From the NCBI GenBank assembly GCA_049516835.1, contig JBEKSR010000004.1, positions 9,241 to 73,240 on the forward strand: a stretch of 64,000 nt of DNA. Reading direction: 5' to 3'. This document shows positions 18,464-26,620 of this stretch, in pieces. The position numbers and the translations under genes are program-made. Below the pieces are notes generated by a model. The model saw only the letters and a list, made by a program, of their open reading frames with translations, was not told the origin of the DNA and made no database searches. The stretch's first letter is position 1. Each line of letters opens with the position of its first letter. The DNA comes from Fen-178 sp049516835 (GTDB taxonomy: Bacteria; Acidobacteriota; Terriglobia; Bryobacterales; Bryobacteraceae).

Positions 18464-19431
18464 CGGATCGGCACAGTCAGTTCGGCGGGCAGCGAGAACC
18501 GCACGTCTTCGTCCACCAGTTCGATCTCTTCCAGTTGGCGGAAGCCATGCTCGCGCAGAAACTCGATCAGCTCCTGGACCAGGTGCTCGGGCGCCGAGGC
18601 TCCCGCCGTCACCCCCACATTCTTCACGCCATCGAGCCAGGCCGTGTCCACGTCGGAGCAATCGTTCACCAAGTGCGAGCGCACTCCAAAATTGTCACCC
18701 ACCTCCACCAGTCGCTTCGAGTTCGAGCTGTTTTCCGAACCGACCACGAGCAGCAGGTCGATGGCTTCGGAAATCGCCTTCACCGCCATCTGGCGGTTCT
18801 CGGTGGCGTAACAGATGTCCTGCGCGGGCGGCCCTTCGAGGTGCGGAAACCGCTCCTTCAGCCGGTTGACCAGATCGCGCGTTTCGTCCAGGCTGAGGGT
18901 GGTCTGGGTAAGGTATCGCACGCGCGTGGCGTCCGGAACCTCCAGCCGGTCGACATCCTCCAGGGTTTCCACCAGGTAACTGCGGTCCGGCACTTCGCCC
19001 AGCGTGCCGATCACCTCATCGTGGTCCCTGTGCCCGATGAGCACAATGCTGTAGCCGTCGCGCGCGAACCGCACCGCCTCCAGGTGCACCTTGGTGACCA
19101 GCGGGCAGGTGGCGTCAATCACATCCAGCCGCCGCTCCTTGGCCTGTCTTCGCACCGACGGCGCCACGCCGTGCGCGCTGAAGATGGCCCTCGCCCCCGC
19201 GGGCACTTCGTCCAGCTCCTCGACGAAGATGGCGCCGGCCTCCCGCAATTCATCCACAACGTGCTTGTTGTGCACGATTTCCTTGCGAACATAAACCGGA
19301 GGCCCGTACAGATCCAAAGCGATCTTCACCACGTCGATAGCCCTGACGACGCCCGCACAGAAGCCCCGCGGCTTGAGCAGAAAGATCTTCTTGTCCGCAC
19401 CGTGATTGGGTGCGAAAAGCTTAAGAGGCAT
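18460..19431 (-). CDS. ispH: 4-hydroxy-3-methylbut-2-enyl diphosphate reductase
   Basis: A 323-residue IspH, the last enzyme of the MEP isoprenoid pathway, giving IPP and DMAPP. The Fe-S cysteines appear in P-R-G-F-C-A-G-V, D-A-T-C-P-L-V-T-K-V-H and N-D-C-S-D. The S-S-N-S-K-R-L motif and the G-A-S-A-P-E-H-L-V block are also conserved. It is the first gene of the operon leading into shc, so isoprenoid supply and hopanoid synthesis are probably co-transcribed. Confidence 0.96.
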   Translation of the reverse strand: MPLKLFAPNHGADKKIFLLKPRGFCAGVVRAIDVVKIALDLYGPPVYVRKEIVHNKHVVDELREAGAIFVEELDEVPAGARAIFSAHGVAPSVRRQAKERRLDVIDATCPLVTKVHLEAVRFARDGYSIVLIGHRDHDEVIGTLGEVPDRSYLVETLEDVDRLEVPDATRVRYLTQTTLSLDETRDLVNRLKERFPHLEGPPAQDICYATENRQMAVKAISEAIDLLLVVGSENSSNSKRLVEVGDNFGVRSHLVNDCSDVDTAWLDGVKNVGVTAGASAPEHLVQELIEFLREHGFRQLEEIELVDEDVRFSLPAELTVPIR

Positions 19432-19474
19432 ACCGGCGATTGGAAACGATTATAACAAGTGGCAAACTGAACTC

Positions 19475-19960
19475 ATGCCCGAATGGACCGAGGTCAAAGT
19501 ATTGGACGGCGTAGACTTGCGATTGGTTGCCAGCGCTTCGGGCATTCGCGCCATTGAATTCGACCCCGGGCCGGTCTCGGAAGGCCAACGAAACGACCGC
19601 AATCCCCTGTTGCTCGAGGCCGTGCGCCAATTGCGGGCCTACTTCGCCGGCCAGTTGCGCGAGTTCCAACTGCCGCTGGATATCGAGGGCACCGAGTTCC
19701 AGAAACGCGTATGGTGCCAGGTGGCCGCCATCCCCTATGGTGAGACGCGCAGCTATTTGCAGATTGCTACGGCCATCGGATCGCCGCGGGCCGTGCGCGC
19801 CGTGGGCGCCGCCAATGGAGCTAACCCGGCGCCGATCGTGGTGCCGTGCCATCGGGTGATCGGCGCCAAAGGAAAGCTGGTGGGGTACGGCGGCGGGCTG
19901 GCAATGAAGAAACGGCTGCTGGAACTGGAGGGGGCGCGAGCGTTGCGGCTGGGGCTGTGA
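19475..19960 (+). CDS. ogt: Methylated-DNA--protein-cysteine methyltransferase
   Basis: A 161-residue suicide DNA-repair enzyme that removes alkyl groups from O6-alkylguanine. The active site P-C-H-R-V-I-G has Cys125, and upstream R-A-V-G-A-A-N-G-A-N-P forms the helix-turn-helix recognition part. Start ATG 19475 fits the family; the open frame extends upstream but overlaps the divergent ispH start. A second, truncated copy of the 3' half is at 22876-23073, and an alkyltransferase-like paralog with Trp in place of Cys is at 59610-59975. Confidence 0.95.
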   Translation: MPEWTEVKVLDGVDLRLVASASGIRAIEFDPGPVSEGQRNDRNPLLLEAVRQLRAYFAGQLREFQLPLDIEGTEFQKRVWCQVAAIPYGETRSYLQIATAIGSPRAVRAVGAANGANPAPIVVPCHRVIGAKGKLVGYGGGLAMKKRLLELEGARALRLGL

Positions 19961-20044
19961 GGTGGGGCAGACCAGCATTTTCGCAGCTCTACCGATTGGA
20001 GCGTAGCTTCTCAGAGGGGGGTTCATGAGACGTTTCCGGCTGAC

Positions 20045-20659
20045 TCACGACCGGGTTGATGGGCGCAGGCGGAATTGACGGAACAAAGCCAATCCCGGAG
20101 CTAAGTGGTTGATTTGGTGGTGGCTCCGGGGGCCGGCTCGCTTCGCTCGCGGGGCCGGGGGCCAGGGGCCAGGGGAAAGCGGCTCGCTGCGCTCGCCGGG
20201 TTGGGGGGCGCGGGACTCGATTTTCTGGAGGGCCGCGAGGGCGCGGTGGTAGGAACGGTCGGCGGCGTCGATGCGGCGCTGGAGACGGTTGAAATCCTCG
20301 CAGCCGGGGTCGCAGACCTGGGCCATCTCGAGACCTTTGGCCGGGTTGTAGAGGCCTTCGAAGTTGTACCGCCAGATTTGCGCTTCGAGGGTGCGGAAGC
20401 GGCGTTGGAGCCACTCGGCGGTGATGAGGGTATCGACCAGGGCGCGGACTTCGGGAGTGGCGGGCTGGTAGCGGTCGTAGTATTCGGCGGTGAGGAGCGC
20501 GAGGGCCGCGGGGTCTTCGCCGGGGATGACCTGGGATTGTGCGTGGATGCCGGATTTCAAGGCATTGAAGCGGACTGCGGCCTTACCCTCAGCGGAGGTT
20601 GGACCAGTGGATTTTTGCGCGTTGAGCCGGTTGGCCTCGATTTGTTGTAGAGTTGACAT
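20045..20659 (-). CDS. Acidobacterial paralogous family protein, unknown function
   Basis: A 204-residue protein whose N-terminus (A-N-R-L-N-A-Q-K-S-T-G-P then E-G-K-A-x-x-x-x-N-A-L-K-S-G) matches, from memory, a large paralogous family in Acidobacteriota and Planctomycetota with no known function. The middle is a predicted helical region with R-A-L-V-D-T-L-I-T-A-E-W-L-Q-R-R. The last 50 residues are low complexity, encoded partly by the 22-base repeat at 20151, so the natural C-terminus may have been altered by the repeat. No partner genes are evident. Confidence 0.7.
   Translation of the reverse strand: MSTLQQIEANRLNAQKSTGPTSAEGKAAVRFNALKSGIHAQSQVIPGEDPAALALLTAEYYDRYQPATPEVRALVDTLITAEWLQRRFRTLEAQIWRYNFEGLYNPAKGLEMAQVCDPGCEDFNRLQRRIDAADRSYHRALAALQKIESRAPQPGERSEPLSPGPWPPAPRAKRAGPRSHHQINHLAPGLALFRQFRLRPSTRS
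20151..20172 (+). repeat. 22-bp GC-rich dispersed repeat, single copy
   Basis: This is an exact third copy of the 22-mer found as an inverted pair at 8063 and 8158. It lies within the 3' part of the neighbouring minus-strand coding region, where it encodes the Pro-rich tail. Confidence 0.8.
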
Positions 20660-21060
20660 GGTTTTGACGGGGGGATGCAGAAGAGGTTTGGAAAGCCTGT
20701 GAGATGCCGCTCTGAGTGCCCCTGCTTTGACAGTAGCTTATGGACTGGGGGGCGCCGGATGGGGTTGGGGTATAAGGGCTTTAGAATCAAGGAAAAAAAT
20801 GGTGAAGAAACTTGTTACTGGGTTTGGGGATGGGACATCGGATCGGCGCCGGCAGCGCCGGGTAGAGCCGGAAGGTCGAGGGGTGGGATTGGCGCGCGAA
20901 CGTTACCGTCACCGCTACGCGACGACGTTGCGGCGCCAATCTCCGAGTGACGCGTGACTCGCTCGGAATCGCCAAACGCGGTCGATCGACGCAACTCCCC
21001 TCCGGCTTGCCCATAATCCGGTCACACCCCTGAAGGTCAGTCGGAGTGCGCCTATTGCCG
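20660..21060. other. Intergenic stretch without a recognisable gene
   Basis: About 400 bases between two minus-strand genes. Short open frames exist on both strands but none has family-like composition or a convincing ribosome-binding site. It presumably carries the promoter of the gene at 20659; no clear -10/-35 was identified. Confidence 0.5.
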
Positions 21061-21480
21061 CTATCGGCCCTGAACGCTACCGAGTACACGCACCAGAACC
21101 ACATTAGTGCCGAACGCCACAAGAAACGCTGGCAGTGCTGTTATGATCGGCCAGATTCCGAGCGAGAGAAGCAGGAGGTGCTGGTGCTGGTTGCTTGATC
21201 CGGAAGACAGTGAATGGATGTTGGCGCCAACAGCAAGTCCGAATGCCCCGACCGCAACGGCGAAGGCGACGTGCAGGGCGGCAGAGCCAGGTAAGTTCCG
21301 AAGCCAAAAGCGCTCGTACGCAATGTGAGCGCCGTATCCAATGGCGCTTACTACCCAAGCGGCCAAGCGCCACGCCTGGACGTGAGTGGCCGGCAACGCG
21401 AAGACGATTCCAACAAGAGCGTACCCGCTACCGACGAAGAGGGCCGTACGTACCCACGATTTACGAGGTGATTCGCCCAT
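21061..21480 (-). CDS. Small integral membrane protein, unknown function
   Basis: A 139-residue protein with four hydrophobic segments (about residues 12-31, 36-53, 66-84 and 103-130), a charged N-terminus and an Arg/Gln end. A Ser/Gln/His-rich loop joins helices 3 and 4. No family is recognised. It stands alone between non-coding stretches. The membrane topology supports a real gene. Confidence 0.6.
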   Translation of the reverse strand: MGESPRKSWVRTALFVGSGYALVGIVFALPATHVQAWRLAAWVVSAIGYGAHIAYERFWLRNLPGSAALHVAFAVAVGAFGLAVGANIHSLSSGSSNQHQHLLLLSLGIWPIITALPAFLVAFGTNVVLVRVLGSVQGR

Positions 21481-21974
21481 GTGCTTGGGAAACTCCTGTT
21501 TGGTCCGAGCTGCCTGAACCGACGTGGCACGCCCACATGCTATGCCGATAACTTCGCATTATAAGGCCACTTGGTCGTCTATCGTCCAGGCTGCCTGCAG
21601 CTGCCGAGGTCTGCCCGCTGCTGGAGGATCGTCGGACACTCGGACAAAGCTCCCCGTTGCGACGATCAGGATCGACAAGTCGTGGTGAGCAGCGACTCGG
21701 ACGGTCTCGCCGTAGACCCGCCTGGCTCAGCCGACAGTTTCTGAATCGCCCATGATTCGGCGGGCATCGATACGGCGCTTCTCCAAGATGGCGACTGTGG
21801 TCGATTGAAGACGCCGTTGGCGGCGGCGAGCGCGTCGTGGGGGGACCCGGCGTGTCGATTCCCGCCATTTTCCATGTGCGCCGGCGGATTGTTGGGGCTG
21901 TCCGATGTGGGACGCCTTCGACCACGCACCCGGTGGCATCAAGGTTTCTGACAAACGGGCGTCGATTTGTGAAA
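21481..21974. other. Intergenic stretch without a recognisable gene
   Basis: About 490 bases between divergent genes. Short frames overlap on all strands with no conserved motif seen. It may hold decayed sequence as well as the promoters of the flanking genes, but no source gene could be named. Confidence 0.45.
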
Positions 21975-22544
21975 ATGGGACAAGGGATGAAACGCAAGTT
22001 CCCGATCCTCGGCCAGGTTCGAGATGTCGAGGGCGGAGAGTGGGATGTGCTCGATATACGCGACACCAAACACGGTTTCGATTTGCTTTTCGGTTCGCCG
22101 CGGCCTCGTGTGGGATACTGGGGCGGTCCGCCACGTCTGATCGCAACTCAACCTCTGATAGATTTCTGGGATGTCAACCGGACAATGCACGACGGCGTGC
22201 TGTACGACTTGCCGGCCGGGCGAACCACACTCAAACGAATGCGACATCGTTTGGGCTTCCACTATCTCGACGACTTATCCCAGTTTTGGAAGGACCGGAT
22301 CGAAGACCTGGAAACGCTGAGCGCGCGTGAGTTTGCCATGCGGCACAAAGTCGATGTCGAGGTGGCGATCGACACGCGCAGGAGACTGCTCGGCAGGCGC
22401 ACGCGCGACCCGGGCTGGTGGCGCAAGCCCAGACCACTCAAAATCCTTCTATCCAACATCTCGCTGAGCCAGATGGGGAGGAAACTGCGCATCTCTATCA
22501 GCCAGGCCAAACGTCTCAGGGATAGAGCACGCCGGGAATCGTAG
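21975..22544 (+). CDS. Hypothetical protein with C-terminal helix-turn-helix-like segment
   Basis: A protein of about 190 residues if started at ATG 21975 or, four codons later, at ATG 21987, which follows an AAGGG. The first half is rich in aromatic and charged residues (G-Y-W-G-G-P-P-R-L, R-H-R-L-G-F-H-Y-L-D-D-L). The last 35 residues read as two short helices with the L-S-Q-M-G-R-K-L-R-I-S-I-S-Q-A-K-R-L pattern of a helix-turn-helix. A DNA-binding role is a guess. The larger open frame starting at 21837 has no supporting signal upstream. Confidence 0.55.
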   Translation: MGQGMKRKFPILGQVRDVEGGEWDVLDIRDTKHGFDLLFGSPRPRVGYWGGPPRLIATQPLIDFWDVNRTMHDGVLYDLPAGRTTLKRMRHRLGFHYLDDLSQFWKDRIEDLETLSAREFAMRHKVDVEVAIDTRRRLLGRRTRDPGWWRKPRPLKILLSNISLSQMGRKLRISISQAKRLRDRARRES

Positions 22545-22567
22545 CCTCGATTTCCATGGCAGGTCTT

Positions 22568-22877
22568 TCCCGCCCCTACACGGTCACCGGCGAGGCCGCC
22601 CGCACCATCCCCAGCAGCTTGTCGTCGAACTCAAACCCGGCTGTGCGCGGCTTGCGGTGGCGCAGGTACCAACGGTAGGTCTCCTTCAGCCCGGCCTCGA
22701 ACGGCGTCAGGGTCATCTTTAGCAGGCGCCTCACCTTGGCGGTGTATTCGGTGATGGGCGGCACGTCGTAGTATTCGCCGAAATAAAGGGGCTCTGCCAT
22801 GGCGTTGCCGCCGGCTTGCGCGATGATCTCGCGCGGCACGCGCACCAGCGTCGGTTCCACGTTCGCCACCTTGGCGA
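22568..22877 (-). pseudogene. Duplicated 3' fragment of NAD-dependent epimerase gene
   Basis: This block matches the last 301 bases of the intact epimerase gene at 24789-25787 without gaps: the C-terminal 100 residues are nearly identical, including T-L-V-R, A-M-A-E-P and F-D-D-K-L-L-G-M. There is no N-terminal part. It joins the ogt fragment head-on at a shared GAG within GGCGAG/GGTGAG, so it is a truncated copy made by recombination at microhomology, not a working gene. Confidence 0.9.
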
Positions 22878-23073
22878 GACGCGCAGCTATTTGCGGATTG
22901 CCACGGCCATCGGATCGCCCGTGGGCGCCGCCAATGGAGCTAACCCGGTGCCCATCGTGGTCCCCTGCCATCGCGTAGTCGGCGCCAACGGAAAGCTGGT
23001 GGGGTGCGGCGGCGGTTTGGCGCTGAAGCAACGGCTGCTGGAATTGGAAGGCTGTGCCACGATGTCATTTTAG
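22876..23073 (+). pseudogene. Duplicated 3' fragment of ogt
   Basis: From the G-E-T-R-S-Y-L segment to the stop, this reads as the C-terminal part of Ogt (compare 19738-19960), keeping P-C-H-R-V but missing three to four residues after I-G-S-P and lacking the N-terminal half. It begins exactly where the epimerase fragment on the other strand stops. It can be read in a longer open frame starting at 22816, but those first residues are antisense epimerase. Confidence 0.9.
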
Positions 23074-23086
23074 CCCTCCCGCAAAG

Positions 23087-24121
23087 TCAGCGGAGAAGAA
23101 CCAGGCCGGCCGCCACCGGAACCAGCACCAATGCCAGCATCACCCAGGTCCAGCGGTTGCCAAAGTTCAAGGTATAGCCGACACCGAAGCGCTTCTCAAT
23201 CAGGATGGACGGGTCCGCGGGATTGACGTAAAGCAGTCCCCACTTCCAGCAGGCGTCGGGGGTTCGGTCGCCCTTGGGTGCGGGGCGCCCGCTGGGCCCG
23301 GCGGCGACGGTTGCGCGGCTGCCGCCCTGACCGCCGCGCAGCAGGCTCACGGTAAAAGCGGCGATCACGGCCGTCAATGCCAAACCCCAGACGTTGACAG
23401 CCGCCGCCGAAGGCTGGAACACCGTGAACCAGGCTGGGAGAACAAGGAAGTACTCGGTTACGATCAGCAACTGCACGATGCGCCGTCGAAAACCACGCTC
23501 GGCAGCGGCGCCTTCGCCCGAGGTCGAGATGCGGCGCGACCAGTGCAGAAGTCCCCAGGCCACGCCGATCGACAGCAGGCACATGCCAGCGAATAAGGCC
23601 AAGAAGCCGGCCACCGTCGCGGGTGTGGTGGCCACCCAGCGATCCGCCCCATGCAGGCCCCAGTGCACCGGAAAACGTCGCGGCAAGCGGTCCCAGTGGA
23701 GACCTGCCCAGAGGCCCAGGCCCCCCAGAAACAATACCGGCAGCGCTGCGACCATCGGACCCCCCGGCAGGCCCTCCCGCGGCGCCGCCAGATCCACTTC
23801 CAGAATCGGACTGGGTGAAACCGCATAAGCCAGCGCCCGCCCATGCGAGCTGACCAGCGCCCATAGAAACCCGCCACCCAGAATCAGCCCCGCGGCCAGG
23901 GGCATGCCGGCCAACAGTTGGATCGCGATCGCAACCAGCGTGGAACTCCACACGATGGCGCGAAACCTTCGCAGTATCCGCTGGCCGCCGGTGGTGCGGC
24001 GGAATTCGGGAGCTACCGTGACCGCAAAGAAGAGGTCAGGGCGCGTCAATCCCGGAACTATATGGGACAGCCCGCCTATCAACAGCAGGAACGCGACGAA
24101 TAGAATCATCTCTCCAGACAT
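23087..24121 (-). CDS. Membrane protein with DUF1648/DUF5808-type regions
   Basis: A 344-residue integral membrane protein with about eight hydrophobic segments. The middle holds a P-x-x-F-P-V-H-W-G-L-H-G-A-D-R-W segment typical of DUF1648 (SdpI-like), and the end holds W-K-W-G-L-L-Y-V-N-P-x-D-P followed by a V-x-K-R-F-G-V-G-Y-T-L-N-F motif typical of DUF5808. Such proteins pair with small GntR regulators; here the GntR gene is read just before it, with a four-base gap, so they form a two-gene operon. The role may lie in envelope stress or peptide resistance (inference). Confidence 0.85.
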   Translation of the reverse strand: MSGEMILFVAFLLLIGGLSHIVPGLTRPDLFFAVTVAPEFRRTTGGQRILRRFRAIVWSSTLVAIAIQLLAGMPLAAGLILGGGFLWALVSSHGRALAYAVSPSPILEVDLAAPREGLPGGPMVAALPVLFLGGLGLWAGLHWDRLPRRFPVHWGLHGADRWVATTPATVAGFLALFAGMCLLSIGVAWGLLHWSRRISTSGEGAAAERGFRRRIVQLLIVTEYFLVLPAWFTVFQPSAAAVNVWGLALTAVIAAFTVSLLRGGQGGSRATVAAGPSGRPAPKGDRTPDACWKWGLLYVNPADPSILIEKRFGVGYTLNFGNRWTWVMLALVLVPVAAGLVLLR

Positions 24122-24124
24122 GGA

Positions 24125-24511
24125 CTAACTCCTTTCCAAACTCTCGGCCAGGCACCGTAGTTCACGGGCGATGCGGTCGCGCGGAAAGCCGCGTGCCTGC
24201 ATCTCGGCCGCCAGTTCTCTGAGGCGGCGCTGAAAGGTCTCTCCGGTCTCGGGATCGGCATACTCCGGCACCGCCCGCGAAACCACCCGTGCCCCACTGC
24301 GCCGCCCGATCTCCAGCCACCCTTCCCGCTCCAGCGTGCGATACGCCTCCGCCACTGTGTTGAAATGTACGCCCAGGTCGAGCGCCAGCCGGCGAACCGG
24401 TGGCAACTGGTCCCCGGCTTTCATTTCGCCATTGACCAGCAAGATGCGGAGACCGTCCACAATCTGCCGGTAGACCGGAATCGAAGACTGCAAATCGATA
24501 CGCAATATCAT
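24125..24511 (-). CDS. GntR-family (YtrA-like) transcriptional regulator
   Basis: A 128-residue regulator with the GntR winged helix at the N-terminus (I-P-V-Y-R-Q-I-V-D-G-L-R, then L-P-P-V-R-R-L-A-L-D-L-G-V-H-F-N-T-V-A-E-A-Y) and a short helical tail, as in YtrA-type repressors. Start ATG 24511 is chosen because the homology begins there. A perfect 7-base inverted repeat lies just upstream and is the likely self-operator. It should control itself and the membrane protein downstream. Confidence 0.93.
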   Translation of the reverse strand: MILRIDLQSSIPVYRQIVDGLRILLVNGEMKAGDQLPPVRRLALDLGVHFNTVAEAYRTLEREGWLEIGRRSGARVVSRAVPEYADPETGETFQRRLRELAAEMQARGFPRDRIARELRCLAESLERS

Positions 24512-24520
24512 GACTGTATC

Positions 24521-24541
24521 TTGTACATATACATTGTACAA
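24521..24541. promoter_or_regulatory. Probable GntR operator
   Basis: TTGTACA (24521-24527) and TGTACAA (24535-24541) form a perfect inverted repeat with a 7-base spacer, starting 10 bases upstream of the GntR start codon. GntR proteins bind inverted repeats of this type near their own promoters. Confidence 0.7.
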
Positions 24542-24601
24542 TGGCGTCATGAAAAAAGCAACTGTTTTTTTTCGCTTCCGATCATGGGAGCCGGCGACCC
24601 T

Positions 24602-24785
24602 CTAAAGATGGACCATGGTCAGACCGGGAATGCGATTAAAGCCGCGGAGGTTGCCGGTACCGGCCGCGTAGCCCAGTTCCAGGGCGCAAGCCCCGATAAT
24701 GATGTCGGCCAGTGGGAGATTGATCCCTTTCGCAGCTTGCCCGGCGACCACCGGCCGGTTGTCCTGCTCCGTCGCGATATCCCGG
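24602..24785 (-). pseudogene. Remnant of a PIN-domain (VapC-type) toxin gene
   Basis: On the minus strand, ending with TAG at 24604-24602, about 58 residues read as the C-terminal part of a PIN nuclease: I-N-L-P-L-A-D-I-I-I-G-A-C-A-L followed by G-T-G-N-L-R-G-F-N-R-I-P-G-L. This carries the late conserved Asp of the PIN active site and the T-x-N-x-R-x-F motif. There is no start or N-terminal Asp; the frame runs directly out of the 3' end of the epimerase gene. It is therefore a truncated remnant. Confidence 0.75.
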
Positions 24786-24788
24786 CCC

Positions 24789-25787
24789 CTACACGCTCGC
24801 CGGCGACGCCGCCCGCATCATCCCCAGCAGCTTGTCGTCAAACTCAAACCCCGCCGTGCGCGGCTTGTGGTGGCGCGTGTACCAACGGTAGGTCTCCTTC
24901 AGCCCGGCCTCGAATGGCGTCAGGGTCATCTTCAGGAGGCGCCTCACCTTGCCGATGTATTCGGTGATAGGCGGCACGTCGTAGTATTCGCCAAAATAAA
25001 AGGGCTCTGCCATCGCGTTGCCGCCGGCTTGCGCGATGATGTCGCGCGGCATGCGCACCAGCGTCGGTTCCACGTTCGCCACCTTGGCGAGTTTCTCCAC
25101 GAACTCCACCTGCGTCAGCGGCCTGGGATCCCCGATGTTGAACGCCTCACCCTCTGCCCGAGGTTCCGACATGGCGCGAATTAGAGCCTCCACCAGGTCG
25201 TTCACATAGACGAACTGCATGAGGCGGTAGCCGTCGCCGGGGATGATCAGGGGCCGGCCCGCGCGCAGGCGGTCCCAAAAAAACTGTTCGCGGTAGAACG
25301 GATTGCCCGGCCCGTAGATGAAGGGCGGACGGAAAGTCACCAGCGGCAGACCAGTCTGCCGGCGCATCCGGAACAGCAGGCGCTCGGTGGCGGCCTTGTG
25401 GCTGGCGTACCGCTCGGGGTGATATTCGGGAGCCAGCGGGTCGCTCTCCTTGTGGTTCAGGCCGTCGCCGTAGGCGGCCACGCTGGACATAAAGATGTAG
25501 CGGCTGAGCCGGTCGCCGCAGGCCCGCACGGTGGCCTCCACCTGCGCCGCCGTGGTGCCGCGCTCCCAATCGTAGACGTTGTCGAAAACCACGTCGAAGC
25601 GGCGCGTGGACAGGGCCTCGCGCACGGAATCCGCGTCATTGCGGTCCGCCATGATGTTCTCGACGCGCCTTCCCCAATCGTTCTTCGGCTGGCGGTGGAA
25701 CACCGCTACTTCGTGGCCGTCCTTCAACAGTTCCTCCACCAGGAGACGGCCAATGAAGAGCGTTCCCCCGATGACCAGTACTCTCAT
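24789..25787 (-). CDS. NAD-dependent epimerase/dehydratase family protein
   Basis: A 332-residue extended SDR with the G-G-T-L-F-I-G nucleotide-binding loop near residues 7-13 and a Y-A-S-H-K-A-A-T-E segment near residue 127 carrying the catalytic Tyr/Lys (Y-x-x-x-K). The family acts on nucleotide sugars or related substrates; the specific reaction is unknown. Its last 100 codons are duplicated at 22568-22877. The neighbouring gene is a divergent LytTR regulator 44 bases away. Confidence 0.88.
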   Translation of the reverse strand: MRVLVIGGTLFIGRLLVEELLKDGHEVAVFHRQPKNDWGRRVENIMADRNDADSVREALSTRRFDVVFDNVYDWERGTTAAQVEATVRACGDRLSRYIFMSSVAAYGDGLNHKESDPLAPEYHPERYASHKAATERLLFRMRRQTGLPLVTFRPPFIYGPGNPFYREQFFWDRLRAGRPLIIPGDGYRLMQFVYVNDLVEALIRAMSEPRAEGEAFNIGDPRPLTQVEFVEKLAKVANVEPTLVRMPRDIIAQAGGNAMAEPFYFGEYYDVPPITEYIGKVRRLLKMTLTPFEAGLKETYRWYTRHHKPRTAGFEFDDKLLGMMRAASPASV

Positions 25788-25831
25788 ATGCTCCCGAAAA
25801 CCGAAATGTTATAATACCAACTCCAACCCCC

Positions 25832-26620
25832 ATGCGCGATCATGCCGCAGCCGCCCTCACGACAATTGTCGTGGACGATGAACAACTGGCCTGCGACGAG
25901 CTTTCCTACCTCCTCAAGGATTTCCCGGAAGTGGAAGTAATTGCAACGGGTTCCAATGGGTTGGACGCCATCGAGCTGATCCGCAAGCTGGAGCCGGAAG
26001 TGGTCTTTCTGGACGTCCACATGCCCGGCCTCGACGGCCTCGGCGTGGTCCGGCGGCTGCGCGAAACAGGAATCGAGCTGCCGCACTTCATTTTCGTCAC
26101 CGCCTACGATCAGTACGCCGTCGAGGCCTTCCGCCTGGAGGCCATGGACTACCTTCTCAAGCCCGTGGATAAAGGCCGGCTGGCGGAGACCATCGAGCGA
26201 GCCAGGCGCGCCGTGCAGGATAAGCAGGCCCCCGCCGAGCCGGCCGCCCCCGCGGGCGCCCCCAAGAGCGCCCCGCCGGCGCCGCGCACCAAGTTGCTGG
26301 TGCGGGCCAACAACCGCAACTTCATCGTGGACGCCAACGACGTAATCTACGCCACCATCGACGACGGCACGATCACGCTGGTGACTACCACCCTCGAGGG
26401 ACATTCCAACTACCGCACCGTCGAAGATCTCCAGGCCAACCTCGACCGCGACCTGTTCTGGCGCGTGCACCGCTCTTACTTGGTGAACATCAACCGGATC
26501 AAGGAAGTGGTGCCGTGGTTCAAATCCAGCTACCAGCTCCGCATGGACGACCGCAAGCACACCGAGATTCCCGTCAGCCGCGTGCAGACCCGGCGGCTGC
26601 GCGAGCTGTTCAAACTGTAA
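25832..26620 (+). CDS. LytTR-family response regulator
   Basis: A 262-residue regulator: receiver domain (acidic D-D-E near residue 15, phospho-acceptor Asp in V-F-L-D-V-H-M-P-G near residue 61, T in F-V-T-A-Y, Lys in L-L-K-P-V), an Ala/Pro-rich linker, then a LytTR DNA-binding domain with F-W-R-V-H-R-S-Y-L-V-N-I-N-R-I. It controls genes through phosphorylation by a sensor kinase, usually of the LytS type. No kinase gene is adjacent, so it is an orphan here. It ends three bases before the stop of the convergent hydrolase gene. Confidence 0.95.
   Translation: MRDHAAAALTTIVVDDEQLACDELSYLLKDFPEVEVIATGSNGLDAIELIRKLEPEVVFLDVHMPGLDGLGVVRRLRETGIELPHFIFVTAYDQYAVEAFRLEAMDYLLKPVDKGRLAETIERARRAVQDKQAPAEPAAPAGAPKSAPPAPRTKLLVRANNRNFIVDANDVIYATIDDGTITLVTTTLEGHSNYRTVEDLQANLDRDLFWRVHRSYLVNINRIKEVVPWFKSSYQLRMDDRKHTEIPVSRVQTRRLRELFKL

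Noticed and set aside
19961..20044. GTGGGGCAG near 19963 as another copy of the 92-base triple-hairpin element
   Set aside because: Only the first nine bases match; the internal hairpins and second arm are missing.
24365..24967. Plus-strand frame of 200 codons across the GntR operator and PIN remnant
   Set aside because: It covers an operator and the antisense of two genes; composition is not protein-like.
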